Below, one piece after another: positions 51,380-60,060 of a stretch of DNA of 64,000 nucleotides. The notes below the pieces were generated by a model. It was given only the letters and a program-made list of their open reading frames with translations. It had not been told where the DNA came from and did not search any database. The stretch's first letter is position 1, and every line of letters starts with the position of its first letter. The stretch is from Faecalibacterium prausnitzii (GTDB lineage Bacteria; Bacillota; Clostridia; Oscillospirales; Ruminococcaceae), in the NCBI RefSeq assembly GCF_003287495.1, contig NZ_PRLE01000001.1:1-64000 (forward strand), given 5' to 3'. The translations under genes were made by a program, and so were the position numbers.

Positions 51380-52258
51380 ATGATTTTGAGCATGACCGGT
51401 TTTGGCCGGGGAACTGCTGTGCGCAATGGCCGCGAGATCACGGTGGAGCTGCGCAGCGTCAATTCCCGGTACTTTGAGTATTCTTCCCGGATGCCGCGCA
51501 CCTGCAGCTATCTGGACAGCCGCCTGAAAAAGCAGCTCAACGAGCGTGTCACCCGCGGCAAGCTGGAGCTGAGCCTGACGGTGCAGAATGTGGAGGCTGC
51601 CGACACGGTCGTCACAGTGAATATGGAGCTGGCCCGCAGCTATCAGCAGGCTCTCCGCACCCTGTCCGAGGAGCTCTGCATCAAGAACGACATCACCACC
51701 AGCCTGCTGACCCGGTTCCCGGATGTGCTGGCGACCCGCCACGCTGATGTGGACGAAGAACAGTTGTGGGAGGATGTTTCCGCCGTGACAGCTCAGGCAC
51801 TGGACCGCTTTGTGGAGATGCGTGCCGCCGAGGGCGCCAAGATGAAAGCGGACGTGGAAAACCGCCTCAACTTCCTGGAGGAGTGCGTCGGCAAAGTGGA
51901 AACCCTGAGCGCAGGCCGGGTGGAGGCTTATACCAACCGTCTGTATGAAAAGCTCAAGGTCATTCTGGAAGACCGCAACATTGACGATGCCCGTGTCCTG
52001 ACCGAGGCCGCCATCTTTGGCGATAAGACCGCGGTGGATGAAGAGACCGTCCGCCTGCGCAGCCACATTGCCCAGTACCGCTCCATTCTGGAGCAGAACG
52101 AGCCGGTTGGCCGCAAGCTGGACTTCCTGACGCAGGAGCTCAACCGTGAGACGAACACCATTGGCTCCAAGTGCCAGGATCTGGACATCACCCGCATTGT
52201 GGTGGATATGAAAGCGGAGATCGAGAAGATCCGCGAGCAGATCCAGAATCTGGAGTGA
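51380..52258 (+). CDS. yicC: YicC-family endoribonuclease
   Basis: The 292-residue protein begins MILSMTGFGRGTAVRNGREI and ends with the conserved NTIGSKCQDLDITRIVVDMK and AEIEKIREQIQNLE. YicC/YloC proteins are recently recognised endoribonucleases. Start at 51380 after ACGAGGAAAAAAGC; the frame continues upstream without a ribosome site. It heads the long operon that follows. Confidence 0.92.
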   Translation: MILSMTGFGRGTAVRNGREITVELRSVNSRYFEYSSRMPRTCSYLDSRLKKQLNERVTRGKLELSLTVQNVEAADTVVTVNMELARSYQQALRTLSEELCIKNDITTSLLTRFPDVLATRHADVDEEQLWEDVSAVTAQALDRFVEMRAAEGAKMKADVENRLNFLEECVGKVETLSAGRVEAYTNRLYEKLKVILEDRNIDDARVLTEAAIFGDKTAVDEETVRLRSHIAQYRSILEQNEPVGRKLDFLTQELNRETNTIGSKCQDLDITRIVVDMKAEIEKIREQIQNLE

Positions 52259-52282
52259 TCCTCCAAGAAAAGAGGGAACAGG

Positions 52283-52549
52283 ATGAAGCTCATCAACATC
52301 GGCTTTGGCAACCTTGTCAGTGCCGGGCGGGTCGTGGCCGTTGTCAGCCCGGATTCCGCCCCGGTCAAGCGTCTGGTCAAAGAGGCGCGGGAGCGTGGAA
52401 TGCTGATCGACGCATCCTATGGCCGGAGCACCCGCGCAGTGCTCATCATGGATTCCGACCATGTCGTCCTTTCGGCCTTGCAGCCGGAAACGGTGGCCAG
52501 CCGTGCCGCCGGGCAGCCGGAGGGCAAAGTGATAGAAGAGGAGCAGTAA
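52283..52549 (+). CDS. remA: RemA-like DNA-binding regulator (DUF370)
   Basis: An 88-residue protein: [20 protein letters not shown] then [20 protein letters not shown] and [20 protein letters not shown], full-length RemA. In Bacillus it activates matrix and osmoprotection genes as a ring-shaped DNA binder. It sits between yicC and gmk, four bases before gmk, the conserved order. Confidence 0.93.
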   Translation: MKLINIGFGNLVSAGRVVAVVSPDSAPVKRLVKEARERGMLIDASYGRSTRAVLIMDSDHVVLSALQPETVASRAAGQPEGKVIEEEQ

Positions 52550-52553
52550 AATC

Positions 52554-53126
52554 ATGGAAAATGAAAAATATCTGTTTGTAGTCTCGGGTGCAGCCGGTAC
52601 GGGTAAGGACAGCGTTGTCAAAGCCCTGCGGGAGGCCCACCCTGAAATCGAAAAGACGGTCTCCGCCACCACCCGTTCGCCCCGCCCCGGGGAGCAGGAG
52701 GGTGTGGATTATTACTACCGCACCCGGGAGCAGTTCCAGAAGCTCATTGAGGACGATGAAGTAGTGGAGCACAACTTCTATAACGGCAACTACTATGGTA
52801 CCCTGAAAGAAGAGGTCAACAAGCGCCTCAACGCAGGCAAGCTGGTGGTGCTGGTCATCGACGTGCACGGCGCGGCCAATATCCGCCGGATGTATCCCGG
52901 TGCAACCACGGTCTTCCTGCTGCCTCCCTCGGAGGAGGAGCTGGAGCGCCGTCTGCGGGGCCGTGGTACCGAGACGGAAGAAAGCATCCGGGAGCGTCTT
53001 GCCACGGCAAAGCAGGAACTGGCCCAGCAGGACCACTTTGCCGTCAAGCTGGTCAACAACGAGATCGGCCCCTGTGCCGAAGAGCTGTACCAGGTCATCT
53101 GCCAGCGTGCAGGACTGAACGCATAA
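52554..53126 (+). CDS. gmk: Guanylate kinase
   Basis: The 190-residue kinase converts GMP to GDP. It has the P-loop GAAGTGKDS (about 12-20), TVSATTRSPRPGEQEGVDYY for GMP binding and LVVLVIDVHGAANIRRMYPG. The P-loop differs from the usual GPSGxGKST but keeps the lysine. rpoZ and coaBC, which often follow gmk in Firmicutes, are absent, and priA comes next. Confidence 0.93.
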   Translation: MENEKYLFVVSGAAGTGKDSVVKALREAHPEIEKTVSATTRSPRPGEQEGVDYYYRTREQFQKLIEDDEVVEHNFYNGNYYGTLKEEVNKRLNAGKLVVLVIDVHGAANIRRMYPGATTVFLLPPSEEELERRLRGRGTETEESIRERLATAKQELAQQDHFAVKLVNNEIGPCAEELYQVICQRAGLNA

Positions 53127-53139
53127 AGGAGCCGCGCGA

Positions 53140-55401
53140 ATGCCAAAAACGGTGGGCGTTGCCGTCAGCAATGCAACCTTTCATTTCGACAAACTCTATA
53201 CCTACGCCGTCATGCCGGCCCAGCAGGACGCTGTCCGCCTGGGCAGCATGGTGCTGGTGCCATTTGGGCGGGGGAGCCGTGCCCGGATGGGGGTGGTGCT
53301 GGCCTGCGACGCCGAGCCGGAAAGCTCCAAGCTCAAGTACCTGTTTGACGTCGCCCCGGCCTCGGCTTGCCTGACGCCGGAGCTGCTCAAGCTGGTCTAC
53401 TTTTTAAAAGAACGGACGTTCTGCACCTATTACGAGGCCGTCAAGGCGGTCATCCCGTATGGGGCACAGTACAAGCCCGCCGTGGCTGCCGATGGTGTGA
53501 CGCCGGTACTGCAAAAACAGCTCACCCGCCACACGGAGAATTCTTACCAGCTGGCCGGGGAGCTGCCCACAAAGCCGAAACCGACCGCCAAACAGCTGGC
53601 GGCAGTGGCGCTGCTCAGTGGAGGCCCCCGCACGCAGGGAGAACTGGAAGAAAAAGGCATCAGCCGGGCGGTGCTGGACAATCTCTGCACCAAAGGCGTG
53701 CTGGCCTGTACGAGGGTCAACCGTTCCATCGACCTTTACGCCAGCATCCCGTTTCAAAATGAGCCGATCGTTCTGACGGAGGAGCAGCAGGCTGCCTATG
53801 GTGCCCTGCTGCCTCACCTGGAAGATACCGCCCCGCACTCGGCGCTGCTTTACGGTGTCACAGGCAGCGGAAAAACGCTGGTCTTTTTAAAGCTCATTGA
53901 GCGGTGCTTACAGCTGGGCCGCAAGGCGCTGGTGCTGGTGCCGGAGATCAGCCTGACACCTCAGATGATCCTGCGGCTCAAGAGCCAGTTTGGCCGCCGG
54001 GTGGCCGTGCAGCACTCCGCCCTCAACCACACCGAACGGCTGCTCCAGTGGCAGATGATCCAGGATGGCGGGGCGGATATCGTGGTAGGCACCCGCAGCG
54101 CGATTTTTTCGCCGCTGGAAAACATCGGCCTTGTCATCATTGACGAGGAGCAGGAGCATACCTACCGCTCTGAGTCCGCACCCCGGTACTCCGCCCATGA
54201 GGTGGCCCGCCAGCGCGCGGCGGAAAACGGTGCACTGCTCCTGCTGGCCAGTGCCACCCCCAGCACCGAAAGCTACTTTGCGGCTCAGAAAGGCCGCACC
54301 CAGCTGGTCAGGCTGACCAAACGCTATGGAGGCAACCCGCTGCCCAGTGTCCAGATCGTGGATATGCGGGCGGAGCTGGCTTCCGGCAACCCGCGGGAGA
54401 TCAGCCTTGCGCTGGAAGACGCCATCCGCCGCAACCTTGAAGTTCACAAGCAGACCATCCTTCTCCTCAACCGCCGGGGTTACCAGACGGTGGCTCAGTG
54501 CGAGGACTGCCGCGAGGTGCTCAAGTGCCCCAAATGCAGTGTCCCCATGGTCTACCACAAGGCCAGCCACAAACTGCTCTGCCACTACTGTGGCAGCCAG
54601 ATGGACCCACCCCCCAAAAACTGTCCCGCCTGCGGTGGAAAGCTGCAATACCGGGGCTTTGGCACACAGAAAGCAGAGGAAGAGCTTGCAAAGCTCTTCC
54701 CGGAAGCCCGCATCCTGCGGATGGATCAGGACTCCACCGCCGCAAAAGACGCCCACGAGAAGCTGCTGGCCCGGTTTGCCGATCATGAGTATGACATCAT
54801 GGTGGGCACCCAGATGGTGGCCAAAGGGCTGGATTTTGAGGACGTGACCCTTGTAGGTGTCCTCGGCATTGACTCGCTGCTGTTTGCACAGGGCTTCCGG
54901 GCCTATGAAACGGTCTTCAGCCTCATCACTCAGGTGGTGGGCCGGAGCGGCAGGGCCAAAGACCCTGGTTTTGCCATCATCCAGACCACCGACCCGGATA
55001 ACCCGGTTCTGAACCTCGCCGCCGCGCAGGATTACGATGCTTTCTTCGAGCAGGAGATCGCATACCGCAGGCTGGGCCTTTACCCGCCGTTCTGCGGGCT
55101 CTGCGTCATTGGCTTTGCGGGTGGCAAAGAGACCGAGGTGGCCCGGGCGGCGGCCCGTTTTTCCGCATTACTGGGCCAACAGGCGGCCAAACAGCCGGAC
55201 CTGCCTCTGCGGGTGCTGGGCCCGACCCCCGGCAACATTGAAAAAATCAACGACACCTACCGCTATAAGCTCACCATCAAGTGCCGCAATGACCGCCGTT
55301 TCCGGGATCTTGTCCGGGAAACGCTGGGCCTCTACGAGCAGGAAAAGCTGCCCTCTAAGGCCTCGGTCGTTGTAGACCTGCACTCGGATGGCGATATTTG
55401 A
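53140..55401 (+). CDS. priA: Primosomal protein N' (PriA helicase)
   Basis: The 753-residue restart helicase has the N-terminal DNA-binding domain (ATFHFDKLYTYAVM), Walker A GVTGSGKT (239-246) and a DEEQEHTY box. It also has a zinc region with two paired cysteine motifs (CEDCREVLKCPKC and CHYC...CPAC) and the helicase C-terminal motif QVVGRSGRAKDPG. It reloads the replisome at stalled forks, perhaps with the DnaD and DnaC-like proteins at 21.6-23.6 kb. RBS AAAGGAGCC. Confidence 0.95.
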   Translation: MPKTVGVAVSNATFHFDKLYTYAVMPAQQDAVRLGSMVLVPFGRGSRARMGVVLACDAEPESSKLKYLFDVAPASACLTPELLKLVYFLKERTFCTYYEAVKAVIPYGAQYKPAVAADGVTPVLQKQLTRHTENSYQLAGELPTKPKPTAKQLAAVALLSGGPRTQGELEEKGISRAVLDNLCTKGVLACTRVNRSIDLYASIPFQNEPIVLTEEQQAAYGALLPHLEDTAPHSALLYGVTGSGKTLVFLKLIERCLQLGRKALVLVPEISLTPQMILRLKSQFGRRVAVQHSALNHTERLLQWQMIQDGGADIVVGTRSAIFSPLENIGLVIIDEEQEHTYRSESAPRYSAHEVARQRAAENGALLLLASATPSTESYFAAQKGRTQLVRLTKRYGGNPLPSVQIVDMRAELASGNPREISLALEDAIRRNLEVHKQTILLLNRRGYQTVAQCEDCREVLKCPKCSVPMVYHKASHKLLCHYCGSQMDPPPKNCPACGGKLQYRGFGTQKAEEELAKLFPEARILRMDQDSTAAKDAHEKLLARFADHEYDIMVGTQMVAKGLDFEDVTLVGVLGIDSLLFAQGFRAYETVFSLITQVVGRSGRAKDPGFAIIQTTDPDNPVLNLAAAQDYDAFFEQEIAYRRLGLYPPFCGLCVIGFAGGKETEVARAAARFSALLGQQAAKQPDLPLRVLGPTPGNIEKINDTYRYKLTIKCRNDRRFRDLVRETLGLYEQEKLPSKASVVVDLHSDGDI

Positions 55402-55437
55402 TGATAACACAATACAAACTTTTGGAGGTTTCGATTT

Positions 55438-55974
55438 ATGGCGATCCGTAACATTGTAAAAGAGGGCGACCCCATCCTGAACAAGGTCTGCCGCCCTGTG
55501 ACCAATTTTGATGACCGTCTGGCTACCCTGCTGGACGATATGCGCGAGACGATGATCGCAGCTGATGGCGTGGGCCTGGCCGGCCCTCAGGTTGGCATGC
55601 TCCGCCGCCTGTTCGTGGTGTGGGACACCACCGATGCTCCGGACGAGATCCCCGAGGATTACGAGTACAAGTTCATTGATTTCGTCAACCCCGAGATCCT
55701 GGCTGTTTCCGAGGATGAAGAGACTGCCTACGAGGGCTGCCTCTCGTTCCCTGGCCATAACGGTGCAGTGACCCGCCCGGCGGCTGTCAAAGTCCGTGCA
55801 CAGGACCGCAACGGTAACTGGTTTGAGCTGGAGGCCGAGGGCCTGCTGGCCCGCTGCATCCAGCATGAGAACGACCACCTGGACGGCATCACCATCATGC
55901 AGTCCAGCGAGTATTTCTATGAGGATACGGAAGAGGGCCGCGCTGCAGCCCGCAAAGCGAAAGGAAACAACTGA
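55438..55974 (+). CDS. def: Peptide deformylase
   Basis: The 178-residue metalloenzyme removes the formyl group from new proteins. Its three motifs are all present: GVGLAGPQVG, EGCLSFP and QHENDHLDG (metal ligands Cys and two His). Start ATG after TTTGGAGGTTTCGATTT. The stop overlaps the fmt start (TGATG), matching its functional partner. Confidence 0.96.
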   Translation: MAIRNIVKEGDPILNKVCRPVTNFDDRLATLLDDMRETMIAADGVGLAGPQVGMLRRLFVVWDTTDAPDEIPEDYEYKFIDFVNPEILAVSEDEETAYEGCLSFPGHNGAVTRPAAVKVRAQDRNGNWFELEAEGLLARCIQHENDHLDGITIMQSSEYFYEDTEEGRAAARKAKGNN

Positions 55975-56894
55975 TGCGCATTCTGTTCATGGGCACGCCG
56001 GATATTGCTGCCGAGTGCCTCAAGGCTCTGTACGCTGCAGGGCATGATATCTGCGCCGTCTACACCCGCCGGGATAAGCCGGTGGGTCGCAAGCAGGTGC
56101 TCACGGCTCCTCCGGTCAAAGAGGTTGCTCTGGAGCATGGCACGCCCGTCTTCCAGCCCCGCACCCTGCGGGACGGAGGCGAGGACGCCAACATTCAGGC
56201 GCTGGCCCCGGAGCTCATCGTGGTGGTGGCCTATGGCTGCATCCTGCCCGCCAGCGTGCTGAACATCCCGAAATACGGCTGCGTCAACCTGCATGTCTCT
56301 CTGCTGCCCAAGTACCGTGGCAGCGCCCCGGTGCAGTGGGCAGTCCTCAATGGGGATACAGAGACGGGTGTCTCCATCATGCAGATGGATGAGGGCCTCG
56401 ACACCGGCGATGTGCTGGTCTGTGAGAAGATGCCCGTTGACCCCGAGGAGACCAGCGGCGAGCTGTTTGACCGTGTGACGGCTGTGGGGGCCCGCGTCCT
56501 CTGTGAGACCATCCCGGCCATTGCGGCAGGGACGCTCAAGCCCCAGAAGCAAGACCACGAAAACGCCACCCTGGCCCCCATGCTGGACAAGGCCATGGCC
56601 GAGTTCAAACTGTCGGAGTCTGCCGCACACATCCACAACTGGGTGCGGGGCATGAACCCCTGGCCCGGTGCCTGGTTTATGACGGCAGGCGGGAAGAAAG
56701 TCAAAGTCATGGAGTGCCGTGTGGCCCCCTCCCATGGAGAAGCGCCCGGCACGGTGCTGGCCACCAAGCCTCTGACGGTTGCCTGCGGTGAGGGTGCTGT
56801 TCAGCTGCTGCATGTGGTGCCGGAGGGCAAAAAGCCCATGGACGGCACCTCGTTTGCAGCGGGCCTCCGCCTGAAAACGGGGGACAGCCTCTGA
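55974..56894 (+). CDS. fmt: Methionyl-tRNA formyltransferase
   Basis: The 306-residue enzyme has the N-terminal MRILFMGTPDIAAECLKALY, the catalytic VNLHVSLLPKYRGSAPVQWA with SLLPKYRG, and GDTETGVSIMQMDEGLDTGD. The C-terminal domain follows from about 205. It formylates initiator Met-tRNA. It overlaps def and rsmB by one base each. Confidence 0.96.
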   Translation: MRILFMGTPDIAAECLKALYAAGHDICAVYTRRDKPVGRKQVLTAPPVKEVALEHGTPVFQPRTLRDGGEDANIQALAPELIVVVAYGCILPASVLNIPKYGCVNLHVSLLPKYRGSAPVQWAVLNGDTETGVSIMQMDEGLDTGDVLVCEKMPVDPEETSGELFDRVTAVGARVLCETIPAIAAGTLKPQKQDHENATLAPMLDKAMAEFKLSESAAHIHNWVRGMNPWPGAWFMTAGGKKVKVMECRVAPSHGEAPGTVLATKPLTVACGEGAVQLLHVVPEGKKPMDGTSFAAGLRLKTGDSL

Positions 56895-58216
56895 TGGCGG
56901 CCAATCCCCGCGCGGCGGCGGTAGCGGCTCTGGTCCGGCAGGAGCAGGATGGCTTTTCCAACCTGATTCTGGATGCCGAGCTCCGGCGCCGGGAGCTGGA
57001 TGGCCGCGATAAAGCCTTTGCCAGCGCCATTTTTTACACGGTGCTGGAGCATCGCGGAACGATCGATTTTATTTTGGAGCAGTTTCTGCCCAAGGGCCTT
57101 GCCAAACTGGACGCCCCGGTGCGGGAGATCTTGCGGGCGGCAGTGGCGCAGGCACGTTATATGCAGGTGCCTGTCTCGGCGGCTGTCAATGAGGCCGTCA
57201 AGCTGACCCGGAGTTTCAAAAAATCCAGTGCGTCGGGCCTGGTCAATGCGGTCCTGCGCAAGGCCTGTGTCTATGACCTGGACAAAGCCGTTTTCAAGGA
57301 TGAAATCGAAAAGCTCATGGTTCTCGGCTCCGCCAGCCGGGAGGTCGCGGAGTTTCTGCACCGCCATTACCCGGAGGAGGCACTTGGCATCCTGACCCAT
57401 ACGGCAGACGGCGGTATGACCAGCCTGCGGGCAAACCCGCTCAAGGCCAGCGCGGCACAGCTGTGTGAGCTGCTGATGCAAAATGGTGCCAAGAGCGCGG
57501 AACCGGGGATCGTCCCGGGCAGTGTGCTGGCCCGTTTTGAGGGCAGCCCGGCGGAACAGGAGCTCTTCCGGCGGGGGTACTACCATGTGGAGGGACAGGC
57601 CAGCCAGCTGGCGGCCCTCTGTGTGGAGGCAAAGCCGGGCGATACCGTGCTGGACCTCTGTGCAGCCCCCGGCGGCAAAACGCTGCTGCTGGCTGAGGAA
57701 ATGCAGGGCACCGGGCGGCTCATCAGCTGCGACGTGACCGAAAACCGCGTCCAGCTCATTGCCAAGGCCGTGGAACGGATGGGATTTACCGCCTGCGTCG
57801 AGACGCTTTGCAATGATGCCTCCAGACCAAACCCCAAGTTGCCGCAGGCAGACCGAATCCTGGTGGACGCACCCTGCAGTGGGCTGGGAATCCTGGCCAA
57901 AAAGCCGGATATCCGCTATAAGAGCCTGCTCAAAGCCCGCCACGATGAATTATTGGCCACCCAATCGGCCATTCTGGACACAGCAGCCTCTCTGCTCAAA
58001 GCAGGCGGGCGGCTGGTCTACTCCACCTGTACCATTGACCCGGCCGAAAATGAGGAACAGGTGGCGGCATTTTTAAACCGCCATCCGGAGTTCCGGGTCG
58101 TCACGCCGGAGGTGCCGTTCCCGCAGGGGATGACGGTGGGGGAGCATGGAGCTCTCTCCGTACCTACCCGCACCGGGATGGACGGCTTTTTCCTCTGCGC
58201 GATGCAGAAACAATGA
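56894..58216 (+). CDS. rsmB: 16S rRNA m5C967 methyltransferase RsmB (Sun)
   Basis: The 440-residue protein has an N-terminal NusB-like helical domain (about 1-140) and a SAM methyltransferase domain: VLDLCAAPGGKTLLLAEEMQ, then DRILVDAPCSGLGIL and LVYSTCTIDPAENEE with the two catalytic cysteines. It methylates C967 of 16S rRNA. It overlaps fmt by one base. Confidence 0.94.
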   Translation: MAANPRAAAVAALVRQEQDGFSNLILDAELRRRELDGRDKAFASAIFYTVLEHRGTIDFILEQFLPKGLAKLDAPVREILRAAVAQARYMQVPVSAAVNEAVKLTRSFKKSSASGLVNAVLRKACVYDLDKAVFKDEIEKLMVLGSASREVAEFLHRHYPEEALGILTHTADGGMTSLRANPLKASAAQLCELLMQNGAKSAEPGIVPGSVLARFEGSPAEQELFRRGYYHVEGQASQLAALCVEAKPGDTVLDLCAAPGGKTLLLAEEMQGTGRLISCDVTENRVQLIAKAVERMGFTACVETLCNDASRPNPKLPQADRILVDAPCSGLGILAKKPDIRYKSLLKARHDELLATQSAILDTAASLLKAGGRLVYSTCTIDPAENEEQVAAFLNRHPEFRVVTPEVPFPQGMTVGEHGALSVPTRTGMDGFFLCAMQKQ

Positions 58217-58259
58217 CCAAATCCCGGTGTGTTGCACCGGGAAGCAATAGGAGAACGCA

Positions 58260-59300
58260 ATGGAACAAAAACGTTGTATATCCTCCCTGACGCTGGAGGA
58301 GCTGGCCGCAGAGCTTAAAGCGCTGGGCCAGCCGGGGTTCCGGGCAAAACAGATCTTCCACTGGGTGCATCAGAAGCTGGTCACGGAGTTTTCCGCCATG
58401 ACCGATCAGCCCAAGACCCTGCTGGCCAAGCTGGAAGAGCGGTTTTATATCGCGGCCCCGCAGATCGAGCGTCGGCAGGAGGCCAAAGACGGCACCGTGA
58501 AATATCTGCTGCGGATGGAGGACGGCAACTGCATTGAGACCGTCGTCATGCGCTACCACTATGGCAATACAGTCTGTGTCTCCACCCAGGTGGGCTGCCG
58601 GATGGGCTGCCGCTTCTGCGCCTCCACCCAGGCGGGCCGGGTGCGCAACCTGGAAGCAGGGGAGATCTGCTCTGAAATTTATACCGCTCAAAAGGACATC
58701 GGGGAGCGCATCTCCCACATCGTCCTCATGGGCATTGGCGAGCCGCTGGATAATTTTGACGAGGTGATGCGCTTCCTCGAGAACATCACCTCGCCGGAGG
58801 GCGTCAATATCGGGATGCGGAATATCAGCCTTTCCACCTGCGGTCTGGTGCCCAAGATCGACCAGCTGGCGGAGAAAAAGCTGCAGCTGACCCTTTCCGT
58901 CTCATTGCACGCACCCAACAATGAGATCCGCAGCGGGATGATGCCCGTCAACGACGCCTACCCGGTGGAGCAGCTGATGCAGGCCGTCCGCCGCTATCAG
59001 GATACCACGGGCCGCCGCGTCAGCTTTGAGTATTCCATGGTGCGGGGCGTCAATGATTCCGATGCCTGCGCAAAACAGCTGGCAAACCTCATCCGGGGCA
59101 TGGGAGCCCATGTCAACCTCATCCCCATCAATCCGGTGGACGGCAGCCCCTACTCCGCCACCGATGCCGCAAACGTCCGCCGTTTCCAGCAGAAGCTGGA
59201 AAGTCTGGGCGTCAACGCCACGGTCCGCCGCCGTTTGGGCAGTGAGATCAGCGCCGCCTGCGGGCAGCTCCGCCGTGACGAGATGAATGGGAAAGCATAA
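58260..59300 (+). CDS. rlmN: Dual-specificity RNA methyltransferase RlmN
   Basis: The 346-residue radical SAM enzyme has Cys113, Cys117 and Cys120 in CRMGCRFCAS and GIGEPLDNFDEVMRF. The C-terminal methyl-accepting cysteine lies near GSEISAACGQL. It makes m2A in 23S rRNA and some tRNAs. It follows rsmB by 43 bases and precedes prpC by 10. Confidence 0.95.
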   Translation: MEQKRCISSLTLEELAAELKALGQPGFRAKQIFHWVHQKLVTEFSAMTDQPKTLLAKLEERFYIAAPQIERRQEAKDGTVKYLLRMEDGNCIETVVMRYHYGNTVCVSTQVGCRMGCRFCASTQAGRVRNLEAGEICSEIYTAQKDIGERISHIVLMGIGEPLDNFDEVMRFLENITSPEGVNIGMRNISLSTCGLVPKIDQLAEKKLQLTLSVSLHAPNNEIRSGMMPVNDAYPVEQLMQAVRRYQDTTGRRVSFEYSMVRGVNDSDACAKQLANLIRGMGAHVNLIPINPVDGSPYSATDAANVRRFQQKLESLGVNATVRRRLGSEISAACGQLRRDEMNGKA

Positions 59301-59310
59301 GGAGAAACCT

Positions 59311-60060
59311 ATGAAACTAGCAGGAAAAACGGACGTTGGCCGCGTCCGCCAGGAAAACCAGGACGATTACCGTGCCGGGGAGCTCCCCGGCGATGCGGCT
59401 TGGGTGCTTGTGTGCGACGGTATGGGCGGTGCACGGGGCGGACGCGAAGCTTCGCAAAGCGCATGCAACGTCATTGAGCGCTGCTTTCAGGAGCAGTATG
59501 CCCAGTGTATGCCCGGCGAGGAGGAAGCGTTTTTAAAGCGTGCCCTCATCAGTGCCAACCGTTTCATTTTCCAGAAAGCGATGCACGAGGAAGCCTTTGC
59601 CGGCATGGGCACCACCGCGGTCTGCGCGCTGGTGCGGGCCGGGCAGGCATTCCTGTGCCATGCGGGGGATTCCCGCGCCTATCTCTACCGGGATGGCAAG
59701 CTCACTCAGCTCACCCACGATCACTCCTATGTGCAGGAGCTGGTGGACTGCGGCACCATCACGGTGGAAGAGGCCGAGCACCATCCCCAGAAAAACATCA
59801 TTACCAAGGCTCTTGGCGTGGATTACCGGCTGGAGCCGGAGTGCACCATCGTCAAGGTGCAGCCCGGGGATCTGCTGCTGCTCTGCTCGGACGGCCTGAC
59901 CAACGCCGTCCCGCGGGAAGACATCGAGCAGCTGCTGGGCAAGGGCTCGTTCTACGACCTGCCGGACCGCCTGGTGGATACCGCCGATGAAAACGGCGGG
60001 CCGGATAATATCACCGCCCTGCTGCTGGGCGTAGAGCCGCTGGAGGTACGCCATGGATAA
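59311..60060 (+). CDS. prpC: PP2C-family protein phosphatase (PrpC/Stp)
   Basis: The 249-residue phosphatase has KTDVGRVRQENQDDYRAGEL, LVCDGMGGARGG, GTTAVCAL, LCHAGDSRAYLYRDG, LLLCSDGLTNAVP and ENGGPDNITALLLG, the full set of metal-binding aspartates. It removes phosphate from targets of the neighbouring kinase. Start at 59311 after AAGGAGAAACCT. It overlaps pknB by eight bases. Confidence 0.95.
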   Translation: MKLAGKTDVGRVRQENQDDYRAGELPGDAAWVLVCDGMGGARGGREASQSACNVIERCFQEQYAQCMPGEEEAFLKRALISANRFIFQKAMHEEAFAGMGTTAVCALVRAGQAFLCHAGDSRAYLYRDGKLTQLTHDHSYVQELVDCGTITVEEAEHHPQKNIITKALGVDYRLEPECTIVKVQPGDLLLLCSDGLTNAVPREDIEQLLGKGSFYDLPDRLVDTADENGGPDNITALLLGVEPLEVRHG